A stretch of 9,813 bases of DNA from VGEM01 sp033764265 (GCA_033764265.1 JANRJB010000007.1:1-9813), one strand, 5' to 3'. Shown: positions 1 through 7,674, numbered from the stretch's first letter. Made by a program: numbers and translations. Notes: a model not told the origin generated them from the sequence alone.

Positions 1-82
1 GAGGAGCGGGGCGGGCATGGGGAGCTGGTGAGCTTCGGGCGCAATTGCAGGGTGCGCGGGCCTGGGGCATCATGGCCGCGAC

Positions 83-88
83 GGGAGG
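83..88 (+). promoter_or_regulatory. Ribosome binding site deciding the HicB-like start
   Basis: GGGAGG lies four bases before the ATG at 93. It favours this ATG over the upstream in-frame TTG at 45 and ATG at 72, neither of which has a comparable purine run at a suitable distance. Starting at 93 also puts the conserved HicB-fold strand (Arg-Thr-Phe-Thr-Val) at the very N-terminus, as is usual for the family. Confidence 0.6.
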
Positions 89-92
89 CTCC

Positions 93-332
93 ATGACTGG
101 ACGCACATTCACTGTCAATGCCGCGTGGGACGCCGAGGCCCGGGTGTGGACCGTGAGCGACAGCGACGTGCCCGGCCTGGCGGCGGAGGCCGACACCGTG
201 GAACGGCTCCAGGCCAAGCTGCGCGGCCTGATCCCCGAGCTGCTGGCGGAAAATGGCGTGGCTGCGCCCGAGCCGGTGGCGTTCGCGCTGGTGGCAACGT
301 CGACGACGTACGTCTCTCGCAACGCCGCGTGA
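93..332 (+). CDS. HicB-like antitoxin (DUF1902 type)
   Basis: A 79-residue protein with the partial RNase H-like HicB fold. The N-terminal beta strand is followed by a WDAEARVW turn, then SDSDVPGLAAEADT and a helix (VERLQAKLRGLIPELLAENG). The D-V-P-G-L-x-x-E-A-D-T stretch is the hallmark of HicB/DUF1902 proteins. In the family this protein binds and neutralises the HicA toxin. At this length I see no separate C-terminal helix-turn-helix or ribbon-helix-helix domain, so any autoregulation would have to come from the core domain or the complex. The stop overlaps the toxin start (TGATG at 330-334), implying translational coupling. Family assignment is by motif recognition, not a search. The antitoxin-before-toxin order differs from the classical hicAB order but is common for this subfamily. 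Confidence 0.8.
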   Translation: MTGRTFTVNAAWDAEARVWTVSDSDVPGLAAEADTVERLQAKLRGLIPELLAENGVAAPEPVAFALVATSTTYVSRNAA

Positions 333-526
333 TGCCGACGCTTTCGGACCAACTGAAGAAGATTCTTCTTGAGAACAAGTGCGAGTTCGTGCGGCAGGGA
401 AAAGGCGACCATGAAATCTGGTCAAGTCCGATCACGCAGCGTCGCTTTCCGGTCGATAACGGGATGAAGTCGCGCCACACGGCCAATGCCGTGCTCAAGC
501 AGGCCGGGTTACCCAAGGCGTTTTAA
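332..526 (+). CDS. HicA-like mRNA interferase toxin
   Basis: A 64-residue protein with the small dsRBD-like HicA fold. An N-terminal helix (SDQLKKILLENKCEFVRQ) leads into GKGDHEIW, which holds the conserved His of the family (G-x-H), normally the catalytic residue for mRNA cleavage. A strand and a basic C-terminal helix follow (RHTANAVLKQAGLPKAF), the typical ending of HicA proteins. HicA toxins cleave mRNA in the cytoplasm when not bound by HicB. The ATG at 332 shares one base with the upstream stop and has no Shine-Dalgarno sequence of its own, so it is probably translated by coupling. All expected elements are present, so the toxin looks intact. Codons are somewhat richer in A/T than in the neighbouring genes, in keeping with a mobile toxin-antitoxin module. 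Confidence 0.82.
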   Translation: MPTLSDQLKKILLENKCEFVRQGKGDHEIWSSPITQRRFPVDNGMKSRHTANAVLKQAGLPKAF

Positions 527-818
527 TATCGACTTCTCATGCGTATGCGCCCGCTGTTGCTTATGCGCCCTCCGTGCAGAAGCGCGATCCAGATGACGGG
601 CCGGACGACGGGCCAAAATCGGGGTGACGTTTGCCTATTTCACCCATTATGCACCGCCGAAAAGAACCGGCCGTGCCGGCCTGTTCCGGCGCATTCCCGT
701 GCAAGTGCTTGAAATCATTGGCGTTCTTGGTCTGGGAAAACGCCTCGTAAGTCATTGAAATCACAGCAAAAAAGCCGTTTTCCCCTGCAGATTCCCTGCA
801 GATGCAGGCGCGGGGTCG
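527..818. other. Non-coding stretch between hicA-like gene and methyltransferase
   Basis: I find no credible gene in these 292 bases, which lie between converging genes. The stretch contains three pairs of short direct repeats: TATGCGCCC at 544-552 and 562-570, GACGGGCC at 595-602 and 607-614, and CCCTGCAGAT at 783-792 and 794-803. It also holds an imperfect hairpin at 655-692. Read on the minus strand, the paired CTGCAG palindromes at 785-801 followed about a dozen bases later by a T-run (770-775 as A on the plus strand) could be a weak terminator for the methyltransferase gene. The spacing is poor for an intrinsic terminator. Confidence 0.5.
655..692. other. Imperfect GC-rich stem-loop
   Basis: CGCCG (655-659) pairs with CGGCG (688-692), GAAC (665-668) with GTTC (684-687), and CGGC (669-672) with GCCG (676-679) around a CGT loop, with an A-rich bulge on the left arm and a four-base bulge on the right. 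No U-run follows on either strand, so it is not a canonical intrinsic terminator. It could be a terminator-like or RNA-stabilising element between the two converging genes. Confidence 0.35.
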
Positions 819-1592
819 TCAAGGTTTCGCCAGCACCGAGATGAAGTAGCCGTTGTGCCAGTCGCTGTGCTTGCCGGCGAACAGCGGGTGGGTGTTGTCG
901 GCGGTGGTCTTGATCTCGGCGGCATAGAGCACCTGAAGGCCGCACTTCTTGATGGCGCTGGTGGTGCCAGCGCGCACCCGTTCCCAGTTCCAGTCGTCGA
1001 CGATGAACACGAACTGGTTGTCGAGCGCGGGCAGGGCCAGCGCCAGGCCGTCGTACTGGTCCTTGGCCTCGTGCGGGCCGTCGAACAGGTAGACGTTGAA
1101 GGCGCCGATGTCGCGGTAGTTGACCGTGCGGAAATCGGACTCGATGAACGTCACCTTGGCGGCGGGCGTGGCGAACAGTTTCAGGTGCGCCTGGAACACG
1201 TCCTTGGGGCCGCCGAACTCGGACCAGTTATCGATGGCCACCGCGCGCACCGCGTTGTGGTGAATCGCCGAACACAGCGTCGAACCGGCCCAGCTGCCGA
1301 CCTCGAGATAGCGCGCGTCGTCGAGGCTGCGGATCAGGGCGTTGATGAAATGGCGGTACTTCTTCCCCGACATGCCGTCGATGGCGTAAAAGCCTTTCGC
1401 GGAATCGATGTTGGGTTCCAGCAGCGCCGCGGTCAGGCAGCGGTCGACCGCGCCGATCAGCGCCGAGGCGTAGCTGGACTTGGGGTCGTGCGGCACGGTC
1501 TTGCTGACGACGCCGAGATTGACCGCGCCCGCGGGCGGCACCGTGGCCGACACGGTGGTCGTCGCGGCGGGGGCGGGCGTGGTGGCGGACAT
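819..1592 (-). CDS. Class I SAM-dependent methyltransferase
   Basis: A 257-residue protein with a Rossmann-type methyltransferase core. Motif I is at about residues 95-106 (YLEVGSWAGSTL, E-V-G-x-x-x-G). The acidic end of strand 2 is VAIDNW (about 118-123), YLFDGPHE follows (about 158-165), and FIVDDWNW is at about 186-193. This layout resembles the Methyltransferase_24-like group often found beside surface-glycan genes; the substrate cannot be read from sequence. The first roughly 25 residues are a low-complexity Ala/Pro/Thr stretch, probably disordered. I chose the ATG at 1592 because GGAAG precedes it by seven bases; the longer open frame back to 1781 would overlap the start of the divergent gene and adds no domain. 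It shares a 115-bp divergent promoter region with the TPR-glycosyltransferase, which suggests co-regulation and possibly a joint role in glycan or protein modification (inference). Confidence 0.82.
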   Translation of the reverse strand: MSATTPAPAATTTVSATVPPAGAVNLGVVSKTVPHDPKSSYASALIGAVDRCLTAALLEPNIDSAKGFYAIDGMSGKKYRHFINALIRSLDDARYLEVGSWAGSTLCSAIHHNAVRAVAIDNWSEFGGPKDVFQAHLKLFATPAAKVTFIESDFRTVNYRDIGAFNVYLFDGPHEAKDQYDGLALALPALDNQFVFIVDDWNWERVRAGTTSAIKKCGLQVLYAAEIKTTADNTHPLFAGKHSDWHNGYFISVLAKP

Positions 1593-1707
1593 CGGGGCGC
1601 TTCCGTCGGCGTGAGGATGAGGTTCGGGTTTAGCCGCTAACCATTTTGAAAAGATTAACTCCTTATCTGGCGCCGTTGCGCGCCGACCGGACGTTCGCAA
1701 GGTTGCC
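1593..1707. promoter_or_regulatory. Divergent promoter region
   Basis: These 115 bases separate two divergently transcribed genes and must hold both promoters. An AT-rich core spans about 1638-1668. A perfect 11-base palindrome, TTAGCCGCTAA (1630-1640), sits beside it and could be an operator. TTGAAA at 1646-1651 resembles a -35 box for the plus strand, but I see no well-spaced -10 element, so the boxes are left unassigned. The plus-strand gene has a weak AAGG Shine-Dalgarno five bases before its ATG. Confidence 0.45.
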
Positions 1708-3240
1708 ATGAATCGCAAGCTGCGCCGAGCCACTGAAAGCGCCAAGGCCGGCGTGACTGCCGCGTTCCTGGATGTGTTCAACGCCGCGCTGGCCGCGCAG
1801 CAGGCCGGTAAACTGGATGAGGCCGAGGCCGGCTATCGCAAGGCGATGGCGCTCAACCCCAACGTCGCGCTGGTCTACAACAATCTCGGCGTGCTGATGT
1901 ATTCGCGCGGCAAGCACGAGGACGCCATCGCGCTGCAGAAGAAGGCCCAGGCGCTCGATCCGCGCAACAGCATGTCGTTCAACAACATGGGCGTGGCGCT
2001 GAACAAGCTGGAGCGCCTGCCCGAGGCGCTGGCGGCGTTCGAGCAGGCGATGAAGCTGGCGCCCGACGACCCCGAGCCGCTCAACAATTACGGCGAGACG
2101 CTGTCGAAGCTGAGCCGCTTCGCCGAGGGCGAGGCGGTGCTGCGCCGCGTGCTGGCGGCGCGGCCCAACCACATCGAGGCGCACACCAACATGGGCACGG
2201 CGCTGTGGGGCTTGGGGCGGCTGGATGAAGCCGCCGACAGCTTCCGGCGCGTGATCGCGCTCAAGCCCGACGTCGCCATGGCGCACAAGAACCTGGGCAT
2301 GGTGCTGCTGCTGCAGGGCCATCTGGCGCAAGGATGGCGCGAGTACGACTGGCGCTGGCTGGCCGACAGCATTCCGCTGCGCCAATACCCGTGCCCGGTG
2401 TGGACCGGCGCGCCGTTGGGCGACGGCGCGCTGTTCGTGTGGGCCGAGCAGGGCGTCGGCGACGAGATCCTGCACCTCAGCATGCTGGCCGACCTGCTGG
2501 CGCGCGGCATCAAACTGATCTGGGAAGTGGACGAACGCCTGGTGCCCTTGGTGCAGCGCACGTATCCCGGCGCGCGCATCATCCCGCGCCGCTCGCCGAC
2601 CGCGCTCGACTTCGCCGGCGTGGCCGCGCATCTGCCGGCCGGCAGCCTGGGCCAGGTGTTCCGCGCCGACATGGCGCATTTCCCGCGCGGGCGTCGTGGG
2701 TATCTCGAGCCCGACCGCGCGCGGTCCGCAGCGTTGCGCGCGGCGCTCAATCTCGCGCCCGGCGAAAAGCTGATCGGACTGTCGTGGCTCAGCACCAACA
2801 TCAAGTTCGCCGCCAGCAAGAGCACGAAGCTGGCGGACTGGGCGCCGCTGATCGCAACACCCGGCGTGCGCTTCGTCGATTTGCAGTACGGCGACACCTC
2901 GGCCGAGCGCGCCGCACTCGCCCGCGATCACGGCGTCACCCTGCACCATGTCGACGGGCTCGACTTGAAGGCGGATATCGACGGCGTCGCGGCGCTGGCC
3001 GCGGCGTGCGATCTGGTGATCACCGTGTCGAACACCACCGCACACATCGCCGGCGCGATCGGCGCGCCGGGCTGGGTGATGATCCCGGCCGGCATCGGCA
3101 AGTTCTGGTACTGGGGCTTCGACGCCGCCACCTCGCCCTGGTATCCCAGCCTGTCGCTGCTGCGTCAGGCCGACGACCAGGATTGGAGCCCCATCCTGGC
3201 CGACATCAAAAACCGCCTGAAGTCGCTGGTCGGCCGCTGA
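1708..3240 (+). CDS. TPR protein with GT-B-like glycosyltransferase domain
   Basis: A 510-residue two-part protein. Residues about 18-205 hold five to six tetratricopeptide repeats, each with the A/L-x-x-x-x-x-A-L-x-P pattern (for example A-x-x-x-Y-R-K-A-M-A-L-N-P). The C-terminal part, about 225-510, has features of GT-B glycosyltransferases of the GT9/GT41-like kind fused to TPRs: the nucleotide-sugar loop AEQGVGDEIL at 246-255, and VSNTTAHIAGAIGAP from residue 440, resembling the donor-binding D-S-x-x-x-H-x-A-x-A-x-x-x-P region of heptosyltransferase-like enzymes. The usual acidic residue of that motif is Ser-Asn here. Such fusions can modify proteins (the TPR part binding the acceptor, as in O-GlcNAc transferase) or act in glycan assembly. 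Its position just upstream of a type I exporter and a Thr/Ser-rich repeat protein makes that protein a plausible acceptor; this is inference. No signal peptide or membrane segment is seen, so it is probably cytoplasmic. Confidence 0.8.
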   Translation: MNRKLRRATESAKAGVTAAFLDVFNAALAAQQAGKLDEAEAGYRKAMALNPNVALVYNNLGVLMYSRGKHEDAIALQKKAQALDPRNSMSFNNMGVALNKLERLPEALAAFEQAMKLAPDDPEPLNNYGETLSKLSRFAEGEAVLRRVLAARPNHIEAHTNMGTALWGLGRLDEAADSFRRVIALKPDVAMAHKNLGMVLLLQGHLAQGWREYDWRWLADSIPLRQYPCPVWTGAPLGDGALFVWAEQGVGDEILHLSMLADLLARGIKLIWEVDERLVPLVQRTYPGARIIPRRSPTALDFAGVAAHLPAGSLGQVFRADMAHFPRGRRGYLEPDRARSAALRAALNLAPGEKLIGLSWLSTNIKFAASKSTKLADWAPLIATPGVRFVDLQYGDTSAERAALARDHGVTLHHVDGLDLKADIDGVAALAAACDLVITVSNTTAHIAGAIGAPGWVMIPAGIGKFWYWGFDAATSPWYPSLSLLRQADDQDWSPILADIKNRLKSLVGR

Positions 3241-3275
3241 ATCGCGAGTCCCCTCAATACGTTATCGAATTCCGG

Positions 3276-3334
3276 CCGGGTCGGGCCGGCGGCCGCGCAA
3301 AAGCCGGCAACCCGGCCCGGATTTGCGTGTTTTT
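3276..3334 (+). terminator. Strong hairpin with trailing T-run (terminator or attenuator)
   Basis: CCGGGTCGGGCCGGC at 3276-3290 pairs with GCCGGC...CCCGGCCCGG at 3303-3320 apart from one G-T wobble and a small bulge, giving a very stable stem. A run of five T lies at 3330-3334, about ten bases beyond the stem, further than in an ideal intrinsic terminator. It probably ends the TPR-glycosyltransferase transcript at least partly. Because the transporter starts only about 50 bases later, it could also act as an attenuator that lowers downstream expression. Confidence 0.5.
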
Positions 3335-3337
3335 AAG

Positions 3338-3343
3338 TAATAT
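3338..3343 (+). promoter_or_regulatory. Possible -10 element upstream of the exporter
   Basis: TAATAT lies just after the hairpin and 44 bases before the transporter ATG, within a short AT-rich patch. No convincing -35 box stands 16-18 bases upstream, because that position falls inside the GC-rich stem. It is only a candidate for an independent promoter for the exporter genes. Confidence 0.2.
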
Positions 3344-3387
3344 GAACCATACACCGGCGATGACCCGGACGTGGGCGTGACGCCTGA

Positions 3388-5547
3388 ATGAACCAGTTGG
3401 CCGACCATCAGTTGACGCCGCACATGACGGCGCTGCGCTGCATGTTCCTGGTGGGCATGCATCACGGCGTGCAGGTGGCGCCCGAGAAGCTGGCCGAGGC
3501 CTCGCCGTCGGACACGGTGGCCGCGCTGCTCAAGCTGATGCGCGAGGTCGGGCTGACCGGCAAGCCGCTCGACCGGCGCAGCTGGGACGACGTGGCCGCG
3601 CTCGGCACCGCGTTTCCGGTCATGGCGCAGCTGAAAAACGGCAACTGGGTGATCGTTGTCGGGTTGATGCCCGACGCCGAGGGCAACCCGTCGGCCGCCG
3701 TGCTGGACCCAGTGGTCGAGCATGCCGGCGTCAAGCTGATGTCGCGCGCGCAATTTGAGGCGGAATGGTCGGGCGCGCTGCTCCTGGTCAAGCGCAAGGT
3801 TTGGTTCGCCGACGGCACCGAGCGGTTCGGCTTCCGCTGGTTCCTGCCCGAGATCGCGCGCAACGGCCGCTATTTCCGCGACGTGGCCATCGTCGCGCTG
3901 TTGTCGAGCGTGATCGGCATCGCCACGCCCCTGTTCTTCCAGATCATGATCGACAAGGTGATCCCGCACCAAAGCTACCAGACGCTGTTCGCCGTGGTGC
4001 TGGCGTTCACGGTCGCGCTGATCTTCGACGCGACCTTCAGCTACATCCGCCAGTACCTGATGCTGTTCGCCACCAACAAGATCGACGCCCGGCTGGCGGC
4101 GCGCACGTTCGACCATCTGCTTCGCCTGCCGATGCAGTTCTTCGAAGTCACCACCACCGGTGTGCTGCTGCGCCACATGCAACAGACCGAGACGATCCGC
4201 GCCTTCCTGACCGGCCGGCTGTTCCAGACGCTGTTGGACGTGGTCGCGCTGCCGATCCTGTTCGTCGGCCTTGTGCTGTATTCCGGCTCGCTGACCCTGG
4301 TGGTGGTCGGCTTCGCGGTCGCCATCGCCGCGGTGATCGGCATCATGGTGCCGGCGTTCCGCCGCCATCTGGAGCACCTTTACCAGGCCGAGGGCGCCAA
4401 GCAGGCCGACCTGGTTGAAACCATTCACGGCATGCGCGCGGTCAAGTCGCTGGCGCTGGAATCACTGCGCAAGAAGTCGTGGGAAGGCAAAGTCGCCAGC
4501 TCGATCCGCCGCCGCTTCACCGTCGGCAACTTCGGCGCCATCGCCGTGGTCCTGACAACCGCGCTGCAAAGCATGATGACGATGGCGATCCTGGGTTACG
4601 GCGCGGTGCAGGTGTTCGACGGCACCATGAGCATCGGCGCGCTGGTCGCCTTCAACATGCTCTCGGGGCGCGTCACCGGCCCCTTGGTGCAGATCGTGTC
4701 GCTGATCAACGAGTACCAGCAGACCGCGCTCGCGGTGAAGATGCTGGGCAGCGTGATGGATCACGCGCCCGAGCGCGACCCCAACGAACGCGGCGTGCGG
4801 CCGGTCATCACCGGCGCGCTGGAATTCGACAACGTGACGTTCCGCTACCCGGGCGCGGTGACGCCGGCGCTCGACCGCGTGTCGTTCAAGATCGCCGAGG
4901 GCCAGATGATCGGCGTGGTCGGCCGCTCCGGCTCGGGCAAGACCACCGCCACGCGCCTGATCCAGGGCATTTGCATCGCCCAGGAAGGCCTGATCCGGCT
5001 GAACGGGATCGACATCCGCCATGTCGACCTGGCGCATCTGCGGCGGTCCACCGGCGTCGTGTTGCAGGATAACATTCTGTTCCGTGGCACCATCCGCGAC
5101 AACATCGCGGCCGCCAAGCCCGAGGCGACGCTGCAGGAAGTGATGGAGGCCGCCCGTCTGGCCGGCGCGGAGGAGTTCATCGAACGCCTGCCGATGTCGT
5201 ACGACACCCTGGTCGAGGAAAGTGCCTCGAACTTCTCCGGCGGGCAGCGCCAGCGCATCGCTATCGCCCGGGCGCTGTTGGTCCGCCCGCGCCTGCTGCT
5301 GTTCGACGAAGCCACCAGCGCGCTCGACCCGGAAAGCGAGGCGATCATCCAGGAGAACCTGGGCGAGATCGCCAAGGGGCGCACGCTAATCGTCGTGTCG
5401 CACCGGCTGTCGTCGCTGGTCAACGCCGACGCCATCCTGGTCCTGGACAAGGGCCGGGTGGTCGACTTCGCGCCGCACGCGACCTTGCTGGCGCGCTGCG
5501 ATATCTATCGCCATCTGTGGCAACAACAGACCCGGCACATCACGTGA
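3388..5547 (+). CDS. Type I secretion ABC transporter (HlyB/RtxB-like)
   Basis: A 719-residue inner-membrane ATPase subunit with the full HlyB architecture and length. Residues about 1-135 form a C39 peptidase-like domain; aligned by eye with HlyB, the nucleophile position in the (D)-C-G motif is Thr (MTALRCMFLVGMHHGV, Thr14), so it should be a non-cleaving docking domain. Membrane segments follow from about 160 to 440 (LFFQIMIDKVIPHQ is typical of the first helices). The nucleotide-binding domain is complete: Walker A GRSGSGKTT at 512-520, Q-loop VVLQDN, signature SGGQRQRIAIARA from 617, Walker B LLLFDEATSALD with Asp640-Glu641, and the switch His at 672. It powers one-step export of unfolded protein from the cytoplasm through a HlyD-like adaptor and a TolC-type channel (not in the window). 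The ATG follows an in-frame TGA directly, so it is the first possible start, although its Shine-Dalgarno is weak. The likely substrate is the repeat protein downstream. Confidence 0.92.
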   Translation: MNQLADHQLTPHMTALRCMFLVGMHHGVQVAPEKLAEASPSDTVAALLKLMREVGLTGKPLDRRSWDDVAALGTAFPVMAQLKNGNWVIVVGLMPDAEGNPSAAVLDPVVEHAGVKLMSRAQFEAEWSGALLLVKRKVWFADGTERFGFRWFLPEIARNGRYFRDVAIVALLSSVIGIATPLFFQIMIDKVIPHQSYQTLFAVVLAFTVALIFDATFSYIRQYLMLFATNKIDARLAARTFDHLLRLPMQFFEVTTTGVLLRHMQQTETIRAFLTGRLFQTLLDVVALPILFVGLVLYSGSLTLVVVGFAVAIAAVIGIMVPAFRRHLEHLYQAEGAKQADLVETIHGMRAVKSLALESLRKKSWEGKVASSIRRRFTVGNFGAIAVVLTTALQSMMTMAILGYGAVQVFDGTMSIGALVAFNMLSGRVTGPLVQIVSLINEYQQTALAVKMLGSVMDHAPERDPNERGVRPVITGALEFDNVTFRYPGAVTPALDRVSFKIAEGQMIGVVGRSGSGKTTATRLIQGICIAQEGLIRLNGIDIRHVDLAHLRRSTGVVLQDNILFRGTIRDNIAAAKPEATLQEVMEAARLAGAEEFIERLPMSYDTLVEESASNFSGGQRQRIAIARALLVRPRLLLFDEATSALDPESEAIIQENLGEIAKGRTLIVVSHRLSSLVNADAILVLDKGRVVDFAPHATLLARCDIYRHLWQQQTRHIT

Positions 5548-7004
5548 CCCAGCTTCCCGCCAAGCCGCTGACCCTGGTCGCCGACCGCGCCCGCGAACTG
5601 CGCCGGCGCGTCGCCGACGGCCGCGCCTGGCTGGACTCGATGTCGCGCCCGTCGAACGTGCTGCCCGAATCCGTGCCGTTCCAGGACCCGATCGACGAGA
5701 TCTGCGAGGAAGCTCCGCCGCGTTTCTTCCGCTCAACGCACTACGTGATCATGGGCATGTTCGCGCTGGTGCTGGCCATCGCCGCGGTGGTCAACGTGGA
5801 CATCGTGGTCGTCGGCACCGGCCGCCTGACTACGGCCACGCCGCCGATCATGCTGCAGCCGATGGACCGCTCGATCGTGCGCGAACTGAACGTCCGGCCG
5901 GGCGACACGGTGAACAAGGGCGACGTGCTGGCCACACTCGACCCGACCTTCGCCGCGGCCGACCTGGCGTCGCTGACGGCGCAGCAGCGGTCGCTGCTGG
6001 CCCAGCTGCGCCGGCTGGAGGCCGAGCTGAACGGACAGCCCTACGACGTCGCCGGGTCGACCGATTCCGACGAACTGCTGCAGATGTCGTTGTACCGGCA
6101 ACGCCAGGCGCAATACGCCTCGCAGCTGAAGGTGTACGACCAGGAGATCGACCGGCGGCGCGCGCTGATCCGTTCGGCCGAGGCGGATCGTTCATCGCTG
6201 GCCAAGCAACTCGACATCGCCAAGCAGGTCGAGGATATGCGCGCGGCCATGCTGGAGAAACAATCGGGCTCGCGGCTCAACTGGCTCGAGGCGCAATCGG
6301 CCCGGATGCGCATCGAGCAAGCCTACAACGACGCCGGCAACTCTCTGGTGGAACTGTCCCACGATCTCGAGGCCAAGGAAGCCGAACGCCAGACCTTCAT
6401 CGATCAGTGGCGCCATCAGGTGCTCGAGGCGCTGGCGGCCAAGCGCACCGAAGCGACGATGGTCGGCGAGGGCATGGCCAAGGCCGCGCGCCTGAACGAT
6501 CTGGTGGTGGTGACCGCGCCGACCGACGGCGTCGTGCTGGATGTCGCCAAGCGCTCGGTGGGCTCGGTGCTCAATCCGGCCGAACCGCTGGTCACCATCG
6601 TACCGGCCGGCGCCACCATGGTCGCCGAGGTCATGATCAACTCCAGCGACATCGGCTACGCCAAGCCCGGTGACGAGGTTGTGGTGAAAGTCGACGCTTT
6701 TCCCTACCAGCGCCACGGCCTGATGCAGGGCAAGCTGCTCACCGTCAGCGAGGAATCCTTCCCCGGCGGCGGCGTGGCCGCGCCCGGCAGCGTGCTGCCG
6801 CCGCCCAGCCGCGCCGGCAGCGGCGCCTATCACCGCGCGCTGGTGGAACTTACCGACACCACGCTCGACAACCTGCCCGAGGGCGCGCGGTTGATCCCGG
6901 GCATGACGCTGACCGCCGAGATCAAGGTCGGCAAGCGCACGGTCATGACCTATTTCCTGTATCCGATCACCCGCGGATTGAGCGAAAGCATTCGCGAACC
7001 GTGA
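5544..7004 (+). CDS. Type I secretion periplasmic adaptor (HlyD family)
   Basis: A 486-residue membrane fusion protein, close to the size of HlyD (478). It has a cytoplasmic N-terminal region of about 65 residues and a single membrane helix at about 66-85 (VIMGMFALVLAIAAVV). The first half of the lipoyl/barrel-sandwich domain is at about 95-138 (VRELNVRPGDTVNKGDVLATLDP). A long alpha-helical coiled coil rich in Gln/Arg/Glu spans about 140-310, and the second lipoyl half begins near 318 (VVVTAPTDGVVLDVAKRSVGSV). A beta-barrel and C-terminal strands end in the family-typical GMTLTAEIKVGKRTVMTYFLYPI. It bridges the ABC transporter to the outer-membrane channel. The GTG start overlaps the transporter stop (GTGA at 5544-5547); an in-frame GTG at 5517 would add nine residues inside the upstream gene and is less likely. 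Confidence 0.92.
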   Translation: MTQLPAKPLTLVADRARELRRRVADGRAWLDSMSRPSNVLPESVPFQDPIDEICEEAPPRFFRSTHYVIMGMFALVLAIAAVVNVDIVVVGTGRLTTATPPIMLQPMDRSIVRELNVRPGDTVNKGDVLATLDPTFAAADLASLTAQQRSLLAQLRRLEAELNGQPYDVAGSTDSDELLQMSLYRQRQAQYASQLKVYDQEIDRRRALIRSAEADRSSLAKQLDIAKQVEDMRAAMLEKQSGSRLNWLEAQSARMRIEQAYNDAGNSLVELSHDLEAKEAERQTFIDQWRHQVLEALAAKRTEATMVGEGMAKAARLNDLVVVTAPTDGVVLDVAKRSVGSVLNPAEPLVTIVPAGATMVAEVMINSSDIGYAKPGDEVVVKVDAFPYQRHGLMQGKLLTVSEESFPGGGVAAPGSVLPPPSRAGSGAYHRALVELTDTTLDNLPEGARLIPGMTLTAEIKVGKRTVMTYFLYPITRGLSESIREP

Positions 7005-7424
7005 TCCGAGTCGCGCGCGGCGGGTGCGCGCCAACCCACGAAATCCGGGCGTTCCCACATCGTTTGGTTTCGACCCGCGACTCGGTGATCGGAAAATTTC
7101 ACTCCGCGTACTTCTGCGCGTGTGGATAACGTTGCAGGCCGTTGCTTCGAATGGAAGTGCCGGGTTTTGTCTGTCAGTAAATAATCGGCTTGTCCGAACT
7201 TTATAATCCGCGATTGCGAACCTAATCGCTATCGACAAGCGACGGGCCACCCCAATGCGCACGATCGACAAACTGTGCTCGGAGAAAAATTGATTAACCG
7301 TAAGGTGTTGGGTATGGGCGCGCGCAATCGAACGGAAACTTGCTCTGAACGATGCCGGTGACGGGAAATTTTCAGAATCGAAAAATAGAATTTATGAAAT
7401 CGATTTTGCAGAACAATCAGATGC

Positions 7425-7443
7425 AAAGGTTTCTGAAACCTTT
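7425..7443. other. Perfect 8-bp hairpin in the leader
   Basis: AAAGGTTT (7425-7432) and AAACCTTT (7436-7443) are perfect inverted copies around CTG. On DNA it could be a dimeric regulator site; on RNA, a small stem-loop in the 5' leader. No T-run follows, so it is not a standard terminator. Confidence 0.45.
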
Positions 7444-7510
7444 ATTTCGCTTGTCGCCGCCTTGATTCGTAAGCTACCACTAAAACGCGTGACAGTGAGC
7501 AGAAGCCTCA

Positions 7511-7520
7511 CTTGCGCAAG
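7511..7520. other. 10-bp palindrome CTTGCGCAAG
   Basis: A perfect 10-base palindrome about 165 bases before the repeat-protein start. It is next to a second small inverted repeat, GTGAG/CTCAC (7496-7500 and 7507-7511). It is a candidate operator, but chance occurrence is possible at this size. Confidence 0.3.
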
Positions 7521-7668
7521 CGGTCTGTGAGTTTGCGGTCTCTAGAACGGGGATTAGCCACGATGGGCTTTATCGCGCCATCCGCGTGTGCGCGGATTTT
7601 CGGTGTCGCGGTGCGCCGCGATGCAATTTCCTGGTCTCGAGCCGTCCGCCTTTCTCGAATCACTTCGG

Positions 7669-7674
7669 TAGGAG
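7669..7674 (+). promoter_or_regulatory. Ribosome binding site of the repeat-protein gene
   Basis: TAGGAG lies nine bases before the ATG at 7684 and is one of the clearest Shine-Dalgarno sequences in the window. It fixes the start of the repeat protein and supports the plus-strand reading of this region over the many antisense open frames. Confidence 0.75.

Noticed and set aside
855..1640. Plus-strand open frame opposite the methyltransferase
   Set aside because: It is a Val/Gly/Arg-rich antisense frame without motifs. The minus strand carries the methyltransferase motifs in correct order.
1593..1781. Extended N-terminus for the methyltransferase from a start at 1781
   Set aside because: It would run antisense into the first 74 bases of the TPR gene and remove the shared promoter region. 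The ATG at 1592 has a good ribosome site.
1663..3045. Minus-strand open frame of 460 codons opposite the TPR gene
   Set aside because: It is rich in Arg, Gln, His and Gly, the usual antisense product of high-GC coding DNA. The plus strand holds clear TPR and glycosyltransferase motifs.
3262..4428. Minus-strand open frame opposite the ABC transporter
   Set aside because: It is a compositional shadow of the transporter gene, with no domain and no start signal.
5517..5543. Earlier GTG start for the HlyD-family gene
   Set aside because: It lies inside the transporter's last codons and adds residues unlike the family. The GTG overlapping the transporter stop is a typical coupling arrangement.
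7024..7206. Small plus-strand open frame of 60 codons in the leader
   Set aside because: It has no ribosome site, no recognisable motif and mixed composition, and it ends in the TATAAT element. It looks like a chance open frame.
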